Shown: positions 33,617-42,627 of the stretch, one piece after another
How positions within the stretch are numbered: the first letter of the stretch is position 1
Layout: each line of letters opens with the position of its first letter
NCBI GenBank assembly: GCA_021819205.1
Contig: JAKARV010000005.1
Span: forward strand, 25,754 to 89,753
Origin: Actinomycetes bacterium
Lineage (GTDB): Bacteria; Actinomycetota; Acidimicrobiia; Acidimicrobiales; Acidimicrobiaceae
Direction: 5' to 3'
Length of the DNA: 64,000 bases
Notes under the pieces: model-generated
Told to the model about the DNA's origin: nothing
What the model saw: the letters and a program-made list of their open reading frames with translations, nothing else
The model's database searches: none
Position numbers and translations under genes: made by a program

Positions 33617-34757
33617 GCAGCCGTTGCCTGCCCACGTTCAGAGCGAGACCAGTTACCGCAAAGAAGGCGAGCATGGCGGAACCGCCGTAACTTACCAGCG
33701 GCAGTGGGATCCCGGTGATCGGCATAATCCCGATGCTCATCCCAATGTTCTCGAATACCGAAAACCCTATCCAGGCCATTCCTCCAGCTACAAGCAGGGT
33801 ACCCGCAAGGTCTTTCGCCCACCGCATCGCCCTCCACAACCTCCAGACCATTATTCCGTATGCGGCGACGAGAAGGCTCGAGCCGACAAAGCCGAGCTGC
33901 TCCCCCACCGCGGTAAAGATAAAGTCGGTCTGCTGTGAGGGAACGTAAGCAAGGTTGGTTTGCGACCCCTTGAACAAGCCGGTACCGAAGAGGTGGCCGG
34001 AACCGACGGCGATCTTTGCCTGGGCGAGGTTATATCCGGACGATTGGAGTTGCGCAGATGGATTGAGAAAGGAGAGGAGCCTAAGCAGCTGGTAATGCTT
34101 GAGTAGTCCGAGATCGATCACCCCGACCACTCCCACGATCCCAAGCACGAGGAGTGCTATCAAGTAGCGGCCGGGGACGCCCGCCATCACCAGGATGATG
34201 CCCGTGCACACACCGATGACGATGCCGGTTCCCAAGTCAGGTTGCTTGATTACCAATACCATTGGAACGCCCCCCATCAGCAGCATCTTCACGATATCTT
34301 TGGGTGAAAACTTGCCGTCGCGGGAGTCGACAAAGGTTGCTAAACCAAAGATAACCCCGATAGGCGCAAACTCTGATGGCTGGACTTGAAACGGGCCGAG
34401 CTGGAACCATCTTTGGGAGCCGAGTGCCGACGAGCCAACGGGGCTTAGCACGGCCACAAGCGCGAGCACCGTGGCGGCGTAGATGAGGTAGCCATAGTGA
34501 AAAAGCTTTTGATAGTCGATCGCCGCGATGACGAGCATGACAATCGCGCCGAGAACGTAGTAGAGCCCCTGGCGATCGAGGTAGTAGTGGGGCGAGATTC
34601 CGGCGGCCAACAATCTCCCGCGAGTCGCCGAATAGACCATCAGCACCCCAAACAAGCCGACTCCAAGGGTCATGGCTGCGAGCAAAAAATCGTAGCGAAT
34701 CAGCTCTCCCAAGAGTTCCCGGCGGCGACTCGCGGACCGAGGGCGCATCATTTTCAT
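33603..34757 (-). CDS. rodA: RodA/FtsW-type SEDS peptidoglycan polymerase
   Basis: A 384-residue polytopic protein with about ten membrane helices. SEDS motifs include LGPFQVQPSEFAPIG near the middle, GTGIVIGVCTGI, the FIFTAVGEQLGFVGS segment and the final ITGIPLPLVSYGGSAML. Family members polymerise lipid II in elongation (RodA) or division (FtsW). ATG 34757 is chosen for its 4-base overlap with the upstream hypothetical gene; the 29-codon extension is not supported. RodA is favoured over FtsW because no division cluster is nearby. Confidence 0.85.
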   Translation of the reverse strand: MKMMRPRSASRRRELLGELIRYDFLLAAMTLGVGLFGVLMVYSATRGRLLAAGISPHYYLDRQGLYYVLGAIVMLVIAAIDYQKLFHYGYLIYAATVLALVAVLSPVGSSALGSQRWFQLGPFQVQPSEFAPIGVIFGLATFVDSRDGKFSPKDIVKMLLMGGVPMVLVIKQPDLGTGIVIGVCTGIILVMAGVPGRYLIALLVLGIVGVVGVIDLGLLKHYQLLRLLSFLNPSAQLQSSGYNLAQAKIAVGSGHLFGTGLFKGSQTNLAYVPSQQTDFIFTAVGEQLGFVGSSLLVAAYGIMVWRLWRAMRWAKDLAGTLLVAGGMAWIGFSVFENIGMSIGIMPITGIPLPLVSYGGSAMLAFFAVTGLALNVGRQRLRVRP

Positions 34758-35149
34758 ATTCCCAGTATCTCCCGGAGCCGGTCGCGCTCCTTTTCTTGAG
34801 TTTTTGCAAGTGAGGAGTATGCCGATAGCGCCGCATAGACCCAATCTCCGAGGCTGACGTCGGAGCTCTTCAGGCGCACTCCTGCCACGACGTGATCCAC
34901 CCGTGCCGACTTCACTTCGCCATGACGATCGCGTATGAGAACCAGTTCTATCTCGCCGACTCCGATCAGGACGGTTGTCGAACCCCGCCGCGACTCCCGC
35001 CGCACCCGATCGCCAAAAAGATCGATCACCCGCTCTAAGCCGACTTGGCCCAGAGCGGCGGTCTCCGCTGCGACTGCAAAAAGTTCCGACGACTCCACCG
35101 GCACTACCACCTTCAGCTTAAGACGCCAGTTCCAATGATCGGTGGCCAT
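34754..35149 (-). CDS. Hypothetical protein coupled to rodA
   Basis: A 131-residue protein with no domain I can name. The N-terminus (WRLKLKVVVPVESSELFAVA) suggests a beta-rich start, and the C-terminus is a basic helix (SLAKTQEKERDRLREILGI). No signal peptide or membrane segment. It overlaps rodA by 4 bases and starts back to back with pspA, so it may act with cell envelope functions. The frame ends cleanly and begins at ATG, so I regard it as real. Confidence 0.6.
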   Translation of the reverse strand: MATDHWNWRLKLKVVVPVESSELFAVAAETAALGQVGLERVIDLFGDRVRRESRRGSTTVLIGVGEIELVLIRDRHGEVKSARVDHVVAGVRLKSSDVSLGDWVYAALSAYSSLAKTQEKERDRLREILGI

Positions 35150-35233
35150 CTGCTACCATTGACATCTAGAGTAGTGGGAGTGCAGGCAGCCGGTACGGGG
35201 CTGGACCTTGGTCAAGCGTTAGGAGTGTGGGTG

Positions 35234-36349
35234 ATGGGAGTATTCAAACGGGTCTCTCAGGTATTCCAGCAGAAGTCAAATGCGCTACTCAACAAGGTCG
35301 AAGATCCCACCCAGGCGCTAGATCTTTCTTACGAGAAGATGCTGGAGAATCTTCAGCAGGTTCGGAAATCAATAGCGGATGTTCTTACCTCTCAAAAGCG
35401 CTTGGAGGCGCAGCGTGCGCAGCTCAAAGCGCAGTACGACAAGCTTCAGGGGCAGGCTCGGCAGGCACTGCAGCAAGGGCAGGAGGATGTAGCCAAGATG
35501 GCACTGTCGCGGGCTAGCGTCATCCAGCCTCAGATCGACTCCCTGACTCCGCAGATCGACCAGCTTGCCCAGCAGGAGTCAGCCCTCGAGGAGACTGGGA
35601 GAAAGCTCAACTCCAAGATCGAGGCGTTCCGGGCGCAGCGCGATACCATGAAGGCGCAGTACACTGCGGCGAAGGCGTCATCGCAAGCGCTTGAGGGGTT
35701 GACTGGCTTGTCCGATCAGATGACGGACGTCAATCTGATGATGGATCGGGCCAAGGACAAGATCGAGCAGATGCAGTCGCGTGCTGCAGCCGTTGGAGAG
35801 CTGGCAGACTCCGGAGTGTTGGATTCCCCGGCTCTTGGAGGGCAGGGTGACGACATCGAGAAGGCGCTTGCCCAAGGTAATCCGACTACCGACGTCGACC
35901 TGCAACTGGCGGCGCTCAAGGCGGAACTGTCCGCGGGTTCCAAAGCCGAACTGAACGCGGCTTCCGGCCAACCGGCTGAGGTCGTCCAGGCTGCCGCTCC
36001 GCTCCAACCCGCGGAGGTCGTGCAGCCGGCTGGGGCGATCAGCGGTGGCACCATGGTCGTCAGGATTCTTGGGGAGGGGCGTTTCCGGGTGCCGGCATCG
36101 ATTCGCGGTGCGCTTGAGGGGATGGACTCGGCGCTTGAGTCGGCGCTCAACAGCGGCGATCAGGCTACCTTCTCCATGCTGGTCGATCAGGTGGCCGCCA
36201 TGGTTCGGGGGAACGGAACCGAACTCGAGGACACGGCCTCCGTTCAGGATGACATCATCGTTCCCGCTTCAGACACTACCCTTGAAGAGGCAAAGAAGCT
36301 TTTTTACAACGAAGGGGATGCTCCAGCCGACGGTGCGGCGCAGGGCTGA
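35234..36349 (+). CDS. pspA: PspA/IM30 family protein with C-terminal PspAA-like domain
   Basis: A 371-residue protein. Residues 1-220 form the PspA/IM30 coiled coil (FKRVSQVFQQKSNALLNKVE start, long Gln/Lys/Ala-rich helices), which binds and stabilises stressed membranes. An Ala/Pro-rich linker (about 235-270) leads to a domain of about 80 residues beginning MVVRILGEGRFRVPASIRG and ending near LEEAKKLFYNEGD, which resembles the PspA-associated (PspAA) domain usually encoded by a separate gene in Actinobacteria. ATG 35234 with AGGAGTG upstream; the longer frame to 35045 is antisense to the neighbouring gene. Confidence 0.83.
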   Translation: MGVFKRVSQVFQQKSNALLNKVEDPTQALDLSYEKMLENLQQVRKSIADVLTSQKRLEAQRAQLKAQYDKLQGQARQALQQGQEDVAKMALSRASVIQPQIDSLTPQIDQLAQQESALEETGRKLNSKIEAFRAQRDTMKAQYTAAKASSQALEGLTGLSDQMTDVNLMMDRAKDKIEQMQSRAAAVGELADSGVLDSPALGGQGDDIEKALAQGNPTTDVDLQLAALKAELSAGSKAELNAASGQPAEVVQAAAPLQPAEVVQPAGAISGGTMVVRILGEGRFRVPASIRGALEGMDSALESALNSGDQATFSMLVDQVAAMVRGNGTELEDTASVQDDIIVPASDTTLEEAKKLFYNEGDAPADGAAQG

Positions 36350-36364
36350 ATTCAGCCTACCGCG

Positions 36365-37582
36365 TTACTTCAGCAGCTTTATGACGTCAAACATCGGCAG
36401 GTAGAGAGCGATCACCATCGAGCCGACCACGGCGCCGAGTACGACGATGAGAAGTGGCTCGAGCAACGAAGCGAGCGACTCCGTCATTGCGGAAACTTCT
36501 TGGTGGTAGAAGGCGGCGATCTTCTCCAGCAGGGTGTCGAGCGATCCCGACTCTTCGCCGATCGCGACCATCTGGGTCACCATCGGTGGAAAGATCGGGT
36601 GCCGCCCGAGGCGCCCGGCAATCGCCTCGCCCTGAGAGATGCCGTCTCGGGTATCGAGAATCGCTTCTTTCAAGATCGAGTTGTTCGCTACCTGGCTGGC
36701 GATGTCGAGCGCTGGTACCAGGTTTACTCCGCTCCTGATTAGTGTGGCCAGAGAGCCGGAAAATCTTGCCAACGCGTACTTGTGAATCAACGTTCCAAAG
36801 ACGGGGATTCGCAACGACATTCTGTCGAGAATGGCTTTCCCCTTCTTGCTTCGCCGCATCTTTACGAAACCAAATGCGATGCCGGCGTACAAGAGCAGAA
36901 GGACAGGAAAGAACTCTACCGCCAGGTGGGATACTTCGAGCAGGATTCGTGTGGGGAGCGGAAGCTGTCCTCCGAGCGACGCAAAGATGCTCTTGAAGGT
37001 AGGGACGACGAAGATGAGCATCGCCGTGAGGATCACGACTACCAGTACCAGCACGGCAATCGGATAGGTTAGCGCTGACTTGATCTTTCGCTGCAACTCC
37101 ACCCGCTGCTCTAGCGAGTCCGATACCCTGCGGAGAATGACGTCGAGGGTACCGGATGCTTCTCCGGCTCTTACCATGGCGAGAAAGAGCCGGTCGAAGA
37201 TTTTTGGGAAAGAAGCCACTGCATCGGACAGAGACGATCCTGCGGCTATTTGGGCCCTCATCTCGGTGACGGTTGCCACTAAAGCGGGGTTCTCGCTCTG
37301 GCTTTGCAGGATTGCAAGCGCCCTCATCACCGTTATTCCCGCCTCGATCATCGTGGAGAATTGCCGAGAAAATACGGCAATCTCGGCGAGCTTGACTTTG
37401 CGAGTGAAGGGCAAGCGGATCTGGCGCTTTAACGGCGGTGGCTTTTTCGATGTCACGGCGACGGGGAGATACCCCAGCTCTCGCAGGTGTTCGAGCACCG
37501 CCTGCCGACTCTCGGCTTCCAAGGTCCCGGTCTTTGCCTCGCCGTTCCGGTCGCGTGCCCGGTACTCAAACGTTTCTAGCAA
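36365..37582 (-). CDS. pilC: Type IV pilus inner-membrane platform protein PilC
   Basis: A 405-residue GspF/PilC protein with two repeated T2SSF domains, each with paired helices: FSRQFSTMIEAGITVMRAL and MVRAGEASGTLDVILRR in the first, ARFSGSLATLIRSGVNLVPAL and MVAIGEESGSLDTLLEK in the second, then a C-terminal membrane helix. The start is set at TTG 37582 because AAGGAGG lies 5 bases upstream and the product then begins MLETFEYRARDRNG, as in the family; the ATG of the longer frame lies deep inside pilT. Last gene of the pilB-pilT-pilC run. Confidence 0.9.
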   Translation of the reverse strand: MLETFEYRARDRNGEAKTGTLEAESRQAVLEHLRELGYLPVAVTSKKPPPLKRQIRLPFTRKVKLAEIAVFSRQFSTMIEAGITVMRALAILQSQSENPALVATVTEMRAQIAAGSSLSDAVASFPKIFDRLFLAMVRAGEASGTLDVILRRVSDSLEQRVELQRKIKSALTYPIAVLVLVVVILTAMLIFVVPTFKSIFASLGGQLPLPTRILLEVSHLAVEFFPVLLLLYAGIAFGFVKMRRSKKGKAILDRMSLRIPVFGTLIHKYALARFSGSLATLIRSGVNLVPALDIASQVANNSILKEAILDTRDGISQGEAIAGRLGRHPIFPPMVTQMVAIGEESGSLDTLLEKIAAFYHQEVSAMTESLASLLEPLLIVVLGAVVGSMVIALYLPMFDVIKLLK

Positions 37583-38669
37583 CTCTGCCTCCTTGAATCG
37601 CCTCGAACAGCTCTCGCGGGTTCGAACTTGCCAACAGCGCAGTGTCGCGGCTGATCTGGCCCTGTTTAAAAAGGTTGAGCAAGTTGGAGTCCATTGTCTG
37701 CATTCCATATTGCGAGCCCGACTGCATGGTCGAATACAACTGATGGGTTTTTGACTCCCTGATGATGTTGCGAACCGCCGGCGTTGCAATCAGCACCTCT
37801 GCGGAGGGAACCCGACCCGGCTGGTCGATCCGCGGCAGCAGCTGCTGGGTCATGACGGCCTGGAGGGAGGACGCCAGCTGAACCCGTATTTGAACCTGCT
37901 GGTGGGAGGGGAAGACGTCAATGATTCGGTCTATTGCTTGCGGGGCGTCCTGGGTGTGCAATGTCGCAAAGACCAAATGTCCAGTCTCGGCAGCGGTAAT
38001 GGCGGCGGCTATGGTTTCAAAGTCGCGCATCTCCCCTACCATGATCACGTCTGGATCTTGCCTGAGCACCTGCCGAAGAGCAATGGCGAAGCCCTTGGTG
38101 TCGGAGCCAACTTCGCGCTGGTTTATCACTGATCGCTGATGCGAGTGGAGAAATTCAATCGGATCCTCGATTGTCACAATGTGGCGACGTTGGCTCCGGT
38201 TGATGACGTCGACTACAGAGGCTAGTGTTGTCGACTTCCCGGATCCGGTCGGACCAGTGACAAGCACCAGTCCCTTCTGGATATCTGCGAACGAAGCGAC
38301 CACGGCGGGAAGCCCCAGAGTGTCGAGCCGGGGAATTTCGTACGGGATTACGCGAAAGACTGCGGCTACAGATGAACGTTGGCGGAAAACGTTCATCCTG
38401 AAGCGCCCGATACCCTTCACCGAGTAGGCCAGATCAAGTTCGTAGTTCTCCTCGAACCGCTCGCGCTGCGCTTGGGTCAGAATCGAGTAGATGCCGTTCT
38501 GGATCGACTCGCCATCGAGCCGCGGAGCGGATTCGAGTTCGATGAGCGAACCGTAGACGCGGATCGATGGCTTGGTCCCTGCCGAAAGGTGAAGGTCACT
38601 TCCTTTTGCCGCGACCATGCGCTCGAGCAGTTTGTCAACGCTGAAAGAGAGGGCGTCGGAAGCCGTCAT
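37566..38669 (-). CDS. pilT: Type IV pilus retraction ATPase PilT
   Basis: A 367-residue ATPase with Walker A GPTGSGKSTT near residue 145, the Asp box VTIEDPIEFLH, Walker B RQDPDVIMVGEMRD and the His box TGHLVFATLHTQDA. It includes the PilT-type C-terminal region with APAVRN-like TPAVRNIIRE. It powers pilus retraction and twitching. The ATG overlaps the pilB stop by 4 bases, and the end overlaps the pilC start by 17. Confidence 0.92.
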   Translation of the reverse strand: MTASDALSFSVDKLLERMVAAKGSDLHLSAGTKPSIRVYGSLIELESAPRLDGESIQNGIYSILTQAQRERFEENYELDLAYSVKGIGRFRMNVFRQRSSVAAVFRVIPYEIPRLDTLGLPAVVASFADIQKGLVLVTGPTGSGKSTTLASVVDVINRSQRRHIVTIEDPIEFLHSHQRSVINQREVGSDTKGFAIALRQVLRQDPDVIMVGEMRDFETIAAAITAAETGHLVFATLHTQDAPQAIDRIIDVFPSHQQVQIRVQLASSLQAVMTQQLLPRIDQPGRVPSAEVLIATPAVRNIIRESKTHQLYSTMQSGSQYGMQTMDSNLLNLFKQGQISRDTALLASSNPRELFEAIQGGRVARNV

Positions 38670-40381
38670 ACCAGGACCCTCAAGACTTCCTCAACCGACG
38701 TAGTTCCTCGAAACACGTGGTGAAGCGCAACATCCCGAAGAGCAAGAAACCCTTTGTTTTGGGCTATTTGCTTTAGGCGGTCGTTTGGGGCGCGGTCCGC
38801 GATCGCCCGTTCCAGCGGTTCGGAGATCTCCAGGAGCTCTTGAAAGGCGAGCCGTCCAAAGTAACCCGTGTGCGAACAACGTTCGCATCCCTTGGCCGAG
38901 GCTCGATATACCTGCACCTCTTCGCCGGTGCCGTCGGGAAGTTTGAACCCGGCGTCAGTGAGCCAAGAGGTTTCCAGCACCGTCGCTATCCGGCACCGAT
39001 CGCACAGCCTGCGAGCAAGGCGCTGTCCGACTACACAGGTAAGTGCACTGGCTACCAGATACGGCTCGACTCCCATCTCGAAAAGGCGTGATGGCGTCGA
39101 GAGCGAGTCGTTGGTATGTAGCGAGCTCAAGACTAGGTGACCGGTGAGCGCAGCCTCGATGGCTATCTCTGCTGTCTCGCGATCGCGAATCTCCCCTATC
39201 AGCACGATGTCGGGGTCCGCACGGAGAATGGAACGCAGCGCACTCGCAAAGGTAACCCCCGCCAGCGCATTAACCTGGATCTGAGAGATTCCATCCAGCT
39301 GGTACTCCACGGGATCCTCTACGGTGATGATGTTGCTCTCGACTCGGTTAAGCCGTGTTAAAGTCGCGTAGAGGGTGGTGGACTTTCCAGAACCGGTTGG
39401 ACCCGTTACCAGGATCATGCCCCAAGGCTTGTCGGTAAGCCGGTCATACGCCGATCTGATCTCCGGGAGGAAGCCGAGGTCGGCGAGGTCGAGGCGAGTT
39501 CCACCGGTATCGAGCACCCGGATCACCACCTTTTCGCCGAGATATGTCGGCAAGGTCGCCACCCGGAGGTCAATCCGATTGCCTTCGATCGTGATGGTAA
39601 ACCTGCCGTCCTGCGGCTTTCTTCGCTCGGAGATATCGAGACCGGCGAGTATCTTGATCCGAGTGAGTACCTGGGGGTGCACGTTTTTCGGTAATTTCCC
39701 GATCTCGTGGAGTACTCCATCGATACGAAAACGGATTCGAACGCCCCGCGAAACTGGTTCGATGTGGATATCCGACGCCCGATCGAGAATTGCCCGCGAG
39801 ATCGTCTGGTTCACCAGCGAGATAATTGGGCCCTCTTCGAGAAGATCGCTCGCCAACTCGTCTTCGGCGTGGCTATCGAAGCCACTTGTTGTTCGGTCTA
39901 TCTCATCCTGCAAATCGAGCTGAGCTCTGTCGATCTCGGCGAGGACCTGGGAGTATGAGGCGACTACGGGTTGAAGATCCTTTCGCAAGATAGACTTGAT
40001 ATCGTCGCGTGCAACGACATCGGTGGGGTCGACCATGGCGACAACGGCGTGGTTGGCAGAGACCTCGATGGGGATAGCCAGGCATCGCCTCGCCACCGAT
40101 CGCGGAAGTTGACGTGCCGTGGTTCGGTCGATTTGACTATCCGAAAGATCCACCAGTGGCGTGCCGTAGCGCCGGGAGAGAAAGCTGGCCAGCTCGGCGT
40201 CGTCTACTGCTTTTGCCTCTAGAAGCGCCCTGACTAGAGACTTTGACAGATCCTTTCCGTAGAGCACCTCCCGCAGGCGCTCGTCGGAGACCAATCCGCC
40301 CCGAATTAGGCCGACAGCAAGCGCGGGAAGCCCTGCCTTTTTTGTGGTGTCGAGCGAACCGGCGGTAGTTGGCTGCTGCAT
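38666..40381 (-). CDS. pilB: Type IV pilus assembly ATPase PilB
   Basis: A 571-residue GspE/PilB ATPase. The N-terminal MshEN-like domain (1-150) is followed by the N2 and catalytic domains: RASDIHIEPVSRGVRIRFR, Walker A GPTGSGKST near 330, Walker B RADPDIVLIGEIRDRE, and a C-terminal zinc site with CDRC and CERC pairs. It drives pilin polymerisation. ATG start; 19 bases after aroE ends on the same strand. No pilin, pilM-N-O or pilD gene is present in the window. Confidence 0.92.
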   Translation of the reverse strand: MQQPTTAGSLDTTKKAGLPALAVGLIRGGLVSDERLREVLYGKDLSKSLVRALLEAKAVDDAELASFLSRRYGTPLVDLSDSQIDRTTARQLPRSVARRCLAIPIEVSANHAVVAMVDPTDVVARDDIKSILRKDLQPVVASYSQVLAEIDRAQLDLQDEIDRTTSGFDSHAEDELASDLLEEGPIISLVNQTISRAILDRASDIHIEPVSRGVRIRFRIDGVLHEIGKLPKNVHPQVLTRIKILAGLDISERRKPQDGRFTITIEGNRIDLRVATLPTYLGEKVVIRVLDTGGTRLDLADLGFLPEIRSAYDRLTDKPWGMILVTGPTGSGKSTTLYATLTRLNRVESNIITVEDPVEYQLDGISQIQVNALAGVTFASALRSILRADPDIVLIGEIRDRETAEIAIEAALTGHLVLSSLHTNDSLSTPSRLFEMGVEPYLVASALTCVVGQRLARRLCDRCRIATVLETSWLTDAGFKLPDGTGEEVQVYRASAKGCERCSHTGYFGRLAFQELLEISEPLERAIADRAPNDRLKQIAQNKGFLALRDVALHHVFRGTTSVEEVLRVLV

Positions 40382-40400
40382 CCCATGCTTATCGGCACTT

Positions 40401-41216
40401 CTATGCCTCCGATGAAATTGCCTCTAGCATTTCGGCTATTGGAGCCTCGCAACCAAAAAAAAGCGAGAAGGCGTGCGCCGCCTGTCCCGCCAGCATCGAC
40501 CGTCCATCGTATGCCGTCAGACCCAGTGCTCTCGCCGCCTTGATGAGCGGCGTCTCGGGTGGGCTATAGACCAGATCGTAGAGAAGCTGGCCTGGACGCA
40601 GAAGCGCGATATCGAAGGGGACGCCTTTGGGCCCGCCGGTCATGCCGACATTGGTGGCGTTGACGACAACGTCTGCCGCGGAGATAGCTGCAATGTCACC
40701 AAGTTCGGCGCCGGTGAGCGCGATGGCGTCACGCACCGCCCGCTGGTTTCTACCGTAGATTGACACACGAGCTCCGGTGCGTATCAGCGATGCAGCGACT
40801 GCGCGAGCCGCCGATCCGCTCCCAACTATCGCAACCGATCTCCCGGATGGCTCTACGTGGCATACCTTCCGGAGGGCAAGCAGTAGCCCGTCTCCGTCCG
40901 TGGAGTACCCCGAAAGGGTGCCGTTCCGGTTGACGATGGTGTTTACCGACCGCAGCCGTCGTGCCTCTGGGGACACTTCGTCAAGGAGATCCACAACTTC
41001 TTCCTTGAGCGGCATGGTGACGTTTGCACCGACAAAGTTGAGCTCGCGTAGCGCGGAGAGCGCCGATCCTGCTCGTCCTGCCGGTACTGGAAACGCTAGA
41101 TAGACGGCGTCAATCCCGAGGCTGGAAAACGCCGTCGAAGCGAGAAGCGGCGATAGCGAATGCTCGATCGGATAGCCGATAACGCCTAGCAGCCTCGTCC
41201 TGCCGGTAGTCATCAT
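40401..41216 (-). CDS. aroE: Shikimate 5-dehydrogenase
   Basis: A 271-residue AroE that reduces 3-dehydroshikimate with NADPH. The substrate site is GYPIEHSLSPLL near residue 15, the catalytic Lys is in NVTMPLKEEV near 67, followed by YSTDGDGLLLAL, the nucleotide-binding IVGSGSAARAVAASL near 130 and LAGQAAHAFSLFFG near the C-terminus. The start overlaps the mltG stop by 4 bases. Position between mltG and the pilus ATPases is typical of this actinobacterial block. Confidence 0.92.
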   Translation of the reverse strand: MMTTGRTRLLGVIGYPIEHSLSPLLASTAFSSLGIDAVYLAFPVPAGRAGSALSALRELNFVGANVTMPLKEEVVDLLDEVSPEARRLRSVNTIVNRNGTLSGYSTDGDGLLLALRKVCHVEPSGRSVAIVGSGSAARAVAASLIRTGARVSIYGRNQRAVRDAIALTGAELGDIAAISAADVVVNATNVGMTGGPKGVPFDIALLRPGQLLYDLVYSPPETPLIKAARALGLTAYDGRSMLAGQAAHAFSLFFGCEAPIAEMLEAISSEA

Positions 41217-42250
41217 CCAACACCGTAAGCGGCAATCGCCTGCTGTTGCTGTGCGTAGGTGTCAAAAAAAGATTCGTGAGTCTTCCCCTTCAGTTGCACG
41301 AAGTAGAGCCACGAACCCAAGGCCGGATGAAGCACCGCGCCTACCGCCTGCGCATCCACCGCGCCTATCGGTGTTGGCGGCAGGCCGGCGTGGGCATAGG
41401 TATTGTACGCACTTGGCACGTCAAGCTGCCCCCGGGTGATCGGGGAGCTAAAGTTCGACGTCGCGTAACGAACCGTCGAATCCATCTGAAGTGGCATCTT
41501 AGCCTCGAGCCGGTTTAGGACAACGCGGGCGACCTTTGCCTCGTCCGTCACTGTCTTTGCCTCTTTTTCGACAATCGAGGCAACAATGAGAACTTGGTAC
41601 GCGGTTAAGCCGTGGTAGACACCGCCCGGCGCCAAACCAGCTTCTTCCAGCTGTTGGCCGCTCCGGTCTAGCATCTCTTGGATCAGCTCAGCCGGAGTCC
41701 CGAGCGGGTCGACAAAATAGGTATCCGGGTAAAGAAGCCCTTCCAGACTTGCGGTTTTGGAAGTCAAGTATGGGGAGTGAAAGCCGTGGACGTTGGCTGC
41801 GCGATCCAAAAAAATGGTTGCATGCGGGGCTTCACCAGGCAAGTCGCTAATGGTCGCCGCGATCTCCTGAATTGTCATTCCCGGTAGTACCGTGAGCCGG
41901 TCGGATGCCGGACCATCGGCAATCGTGCCAAGAGCTCGGGAGTAGCCATCCCCGGTTCGAAAGTAGTAAACGCCGGCATCGATCACCGTCTGCCCATGAA
42001 AATCCAGATAGATCCTGAATAGCAGCGGCGCCGAGATTACCCGATACTTGGCGAGCCTGTTGACAACTTCTCCCAAAGTGGTTCCGGGGCTAACAAAGAC
42101 TGGGGTCACGACGCCAGAGGCGGATGCCTGAGAGTTTTCAAGATAGACGAGCCCGGCAGCCCCGAGAGCAATCGCAAAAAGCATTGCGGCGGAGATCAGC
42201 CATATCTTAAGCCGTAAATTGGCTATCTTCAACCGCAAGAGTCCAGCCAC
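41213..42250 (-). CDS. mltG: Endolytic murein transglycosylase MltG (YceG-like)
   Basis: A 345-residue single-pass membrane protein: a helix at about 16-38, a LysM-like part (GTTLGEVVNRLAKYRVIS), then the YceG domain with EGLLYPDTYFVD, the catalytic Glu in LIVASIVEKEAK near residue 220, and YNTYAHAGLPPTPIGA near 280. It cleaves nascent glycan strands. The start is GTG 42250, 22 bases inside ruvX; an in-frame TTG four codons on is also possible. Confidence 0.9.
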   Translation of the reverse strand: MAGLLRLKIANLRLKIWLISAAMLFAIALGAAGLVYLENSQASASGVVTPVFVSPGTTLGEVVNRLAKYRVISAPLLFRIYLDFHGQTVIDAGVYYFRTGDGYSRALGTIADGPASDRLTVLPGMTIQEIAATISDLPGEAPHATIFLDRAANVHGFHSPYLTSKTASLEGLLYPDTYFVDPLGTPAELIQEMLDRSGQQLEEAGLAPGGVYHGLTAYQVLIVASIVEKEAKTVTDEAKVARVVLNRLEAKMPLQMDSTVRYATSNFSSPITRGQLDVPSAYNTYAHAGLPPTPIGAVDAQAVGAVLHPALGSWLYFVQLKGKTHESFFDTYAQQQQAIAAYGVG

Positions 42251-42627
42251 GCCTGCAAAATGCCCGCAGCCGCCAAATCGTCGACCTTGCCTCGTCGATT
42301 ACGGCTGTTCACTCCGGCCTCGGCCAACGCCTTCGATGCAATCTGCGAGGAGAAACGCTCGTCGACCAACTCGTACGGCAGCCCAAGCGCCTCTGCAATC
42401 TCCGCTGCCATTTCGGCAAAGTGAATTGTTGCGGCGGTCGGCGTTCCGGAGAGTCCCATAGGCTGGCCAACGATGAGCCAATCGGCTTTCTGTTCTCGAA
42501 CGATCTCCATCAGCTTTGCTTTCAGCTTGGGACCGTTCTCGAGCACCGTTAGCGGAAGCGCGATTCCGGCAGCGCTTATCGCCACCCCCACTCGAACTGA
42601 TCCGAGGTCGAGAGCGAGAACCCTCAT
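42229..42627 (-). CDS. ruvX: Putative pre-16S rRNA nuclease / Holliday junction resolvase RuvX (YqgF)
   Basis: A 132-residue RNase H-fold protein: RVLALDLGSVRVGVAIS at the N-terminus (catalytic Asp), LIVGQPMGLSGT in the middle, and LVDERFSSQIA and KVDDLAAAGILQAWLDS with the remaining acidic residues. It processes the 16S rRNA 5' end. The ATG overlaps the alaS stop by 4 bases. This alaS-ruvX-mltG-aroE order is conserved in Actinobacteria. Confidence 0.92.
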   Translation of the reverse strand: MRVLALDLGSVRVGVAISAAGIALPLTVLENGPKLKAKLMEIVREQKADWLIVGQPMGLSGTPTAATIHFAEMAAEIAEALGLPYELVDERFSSQIASKALAEAGVNSRNRRGKVDDLAAAGILQAWLDSCG

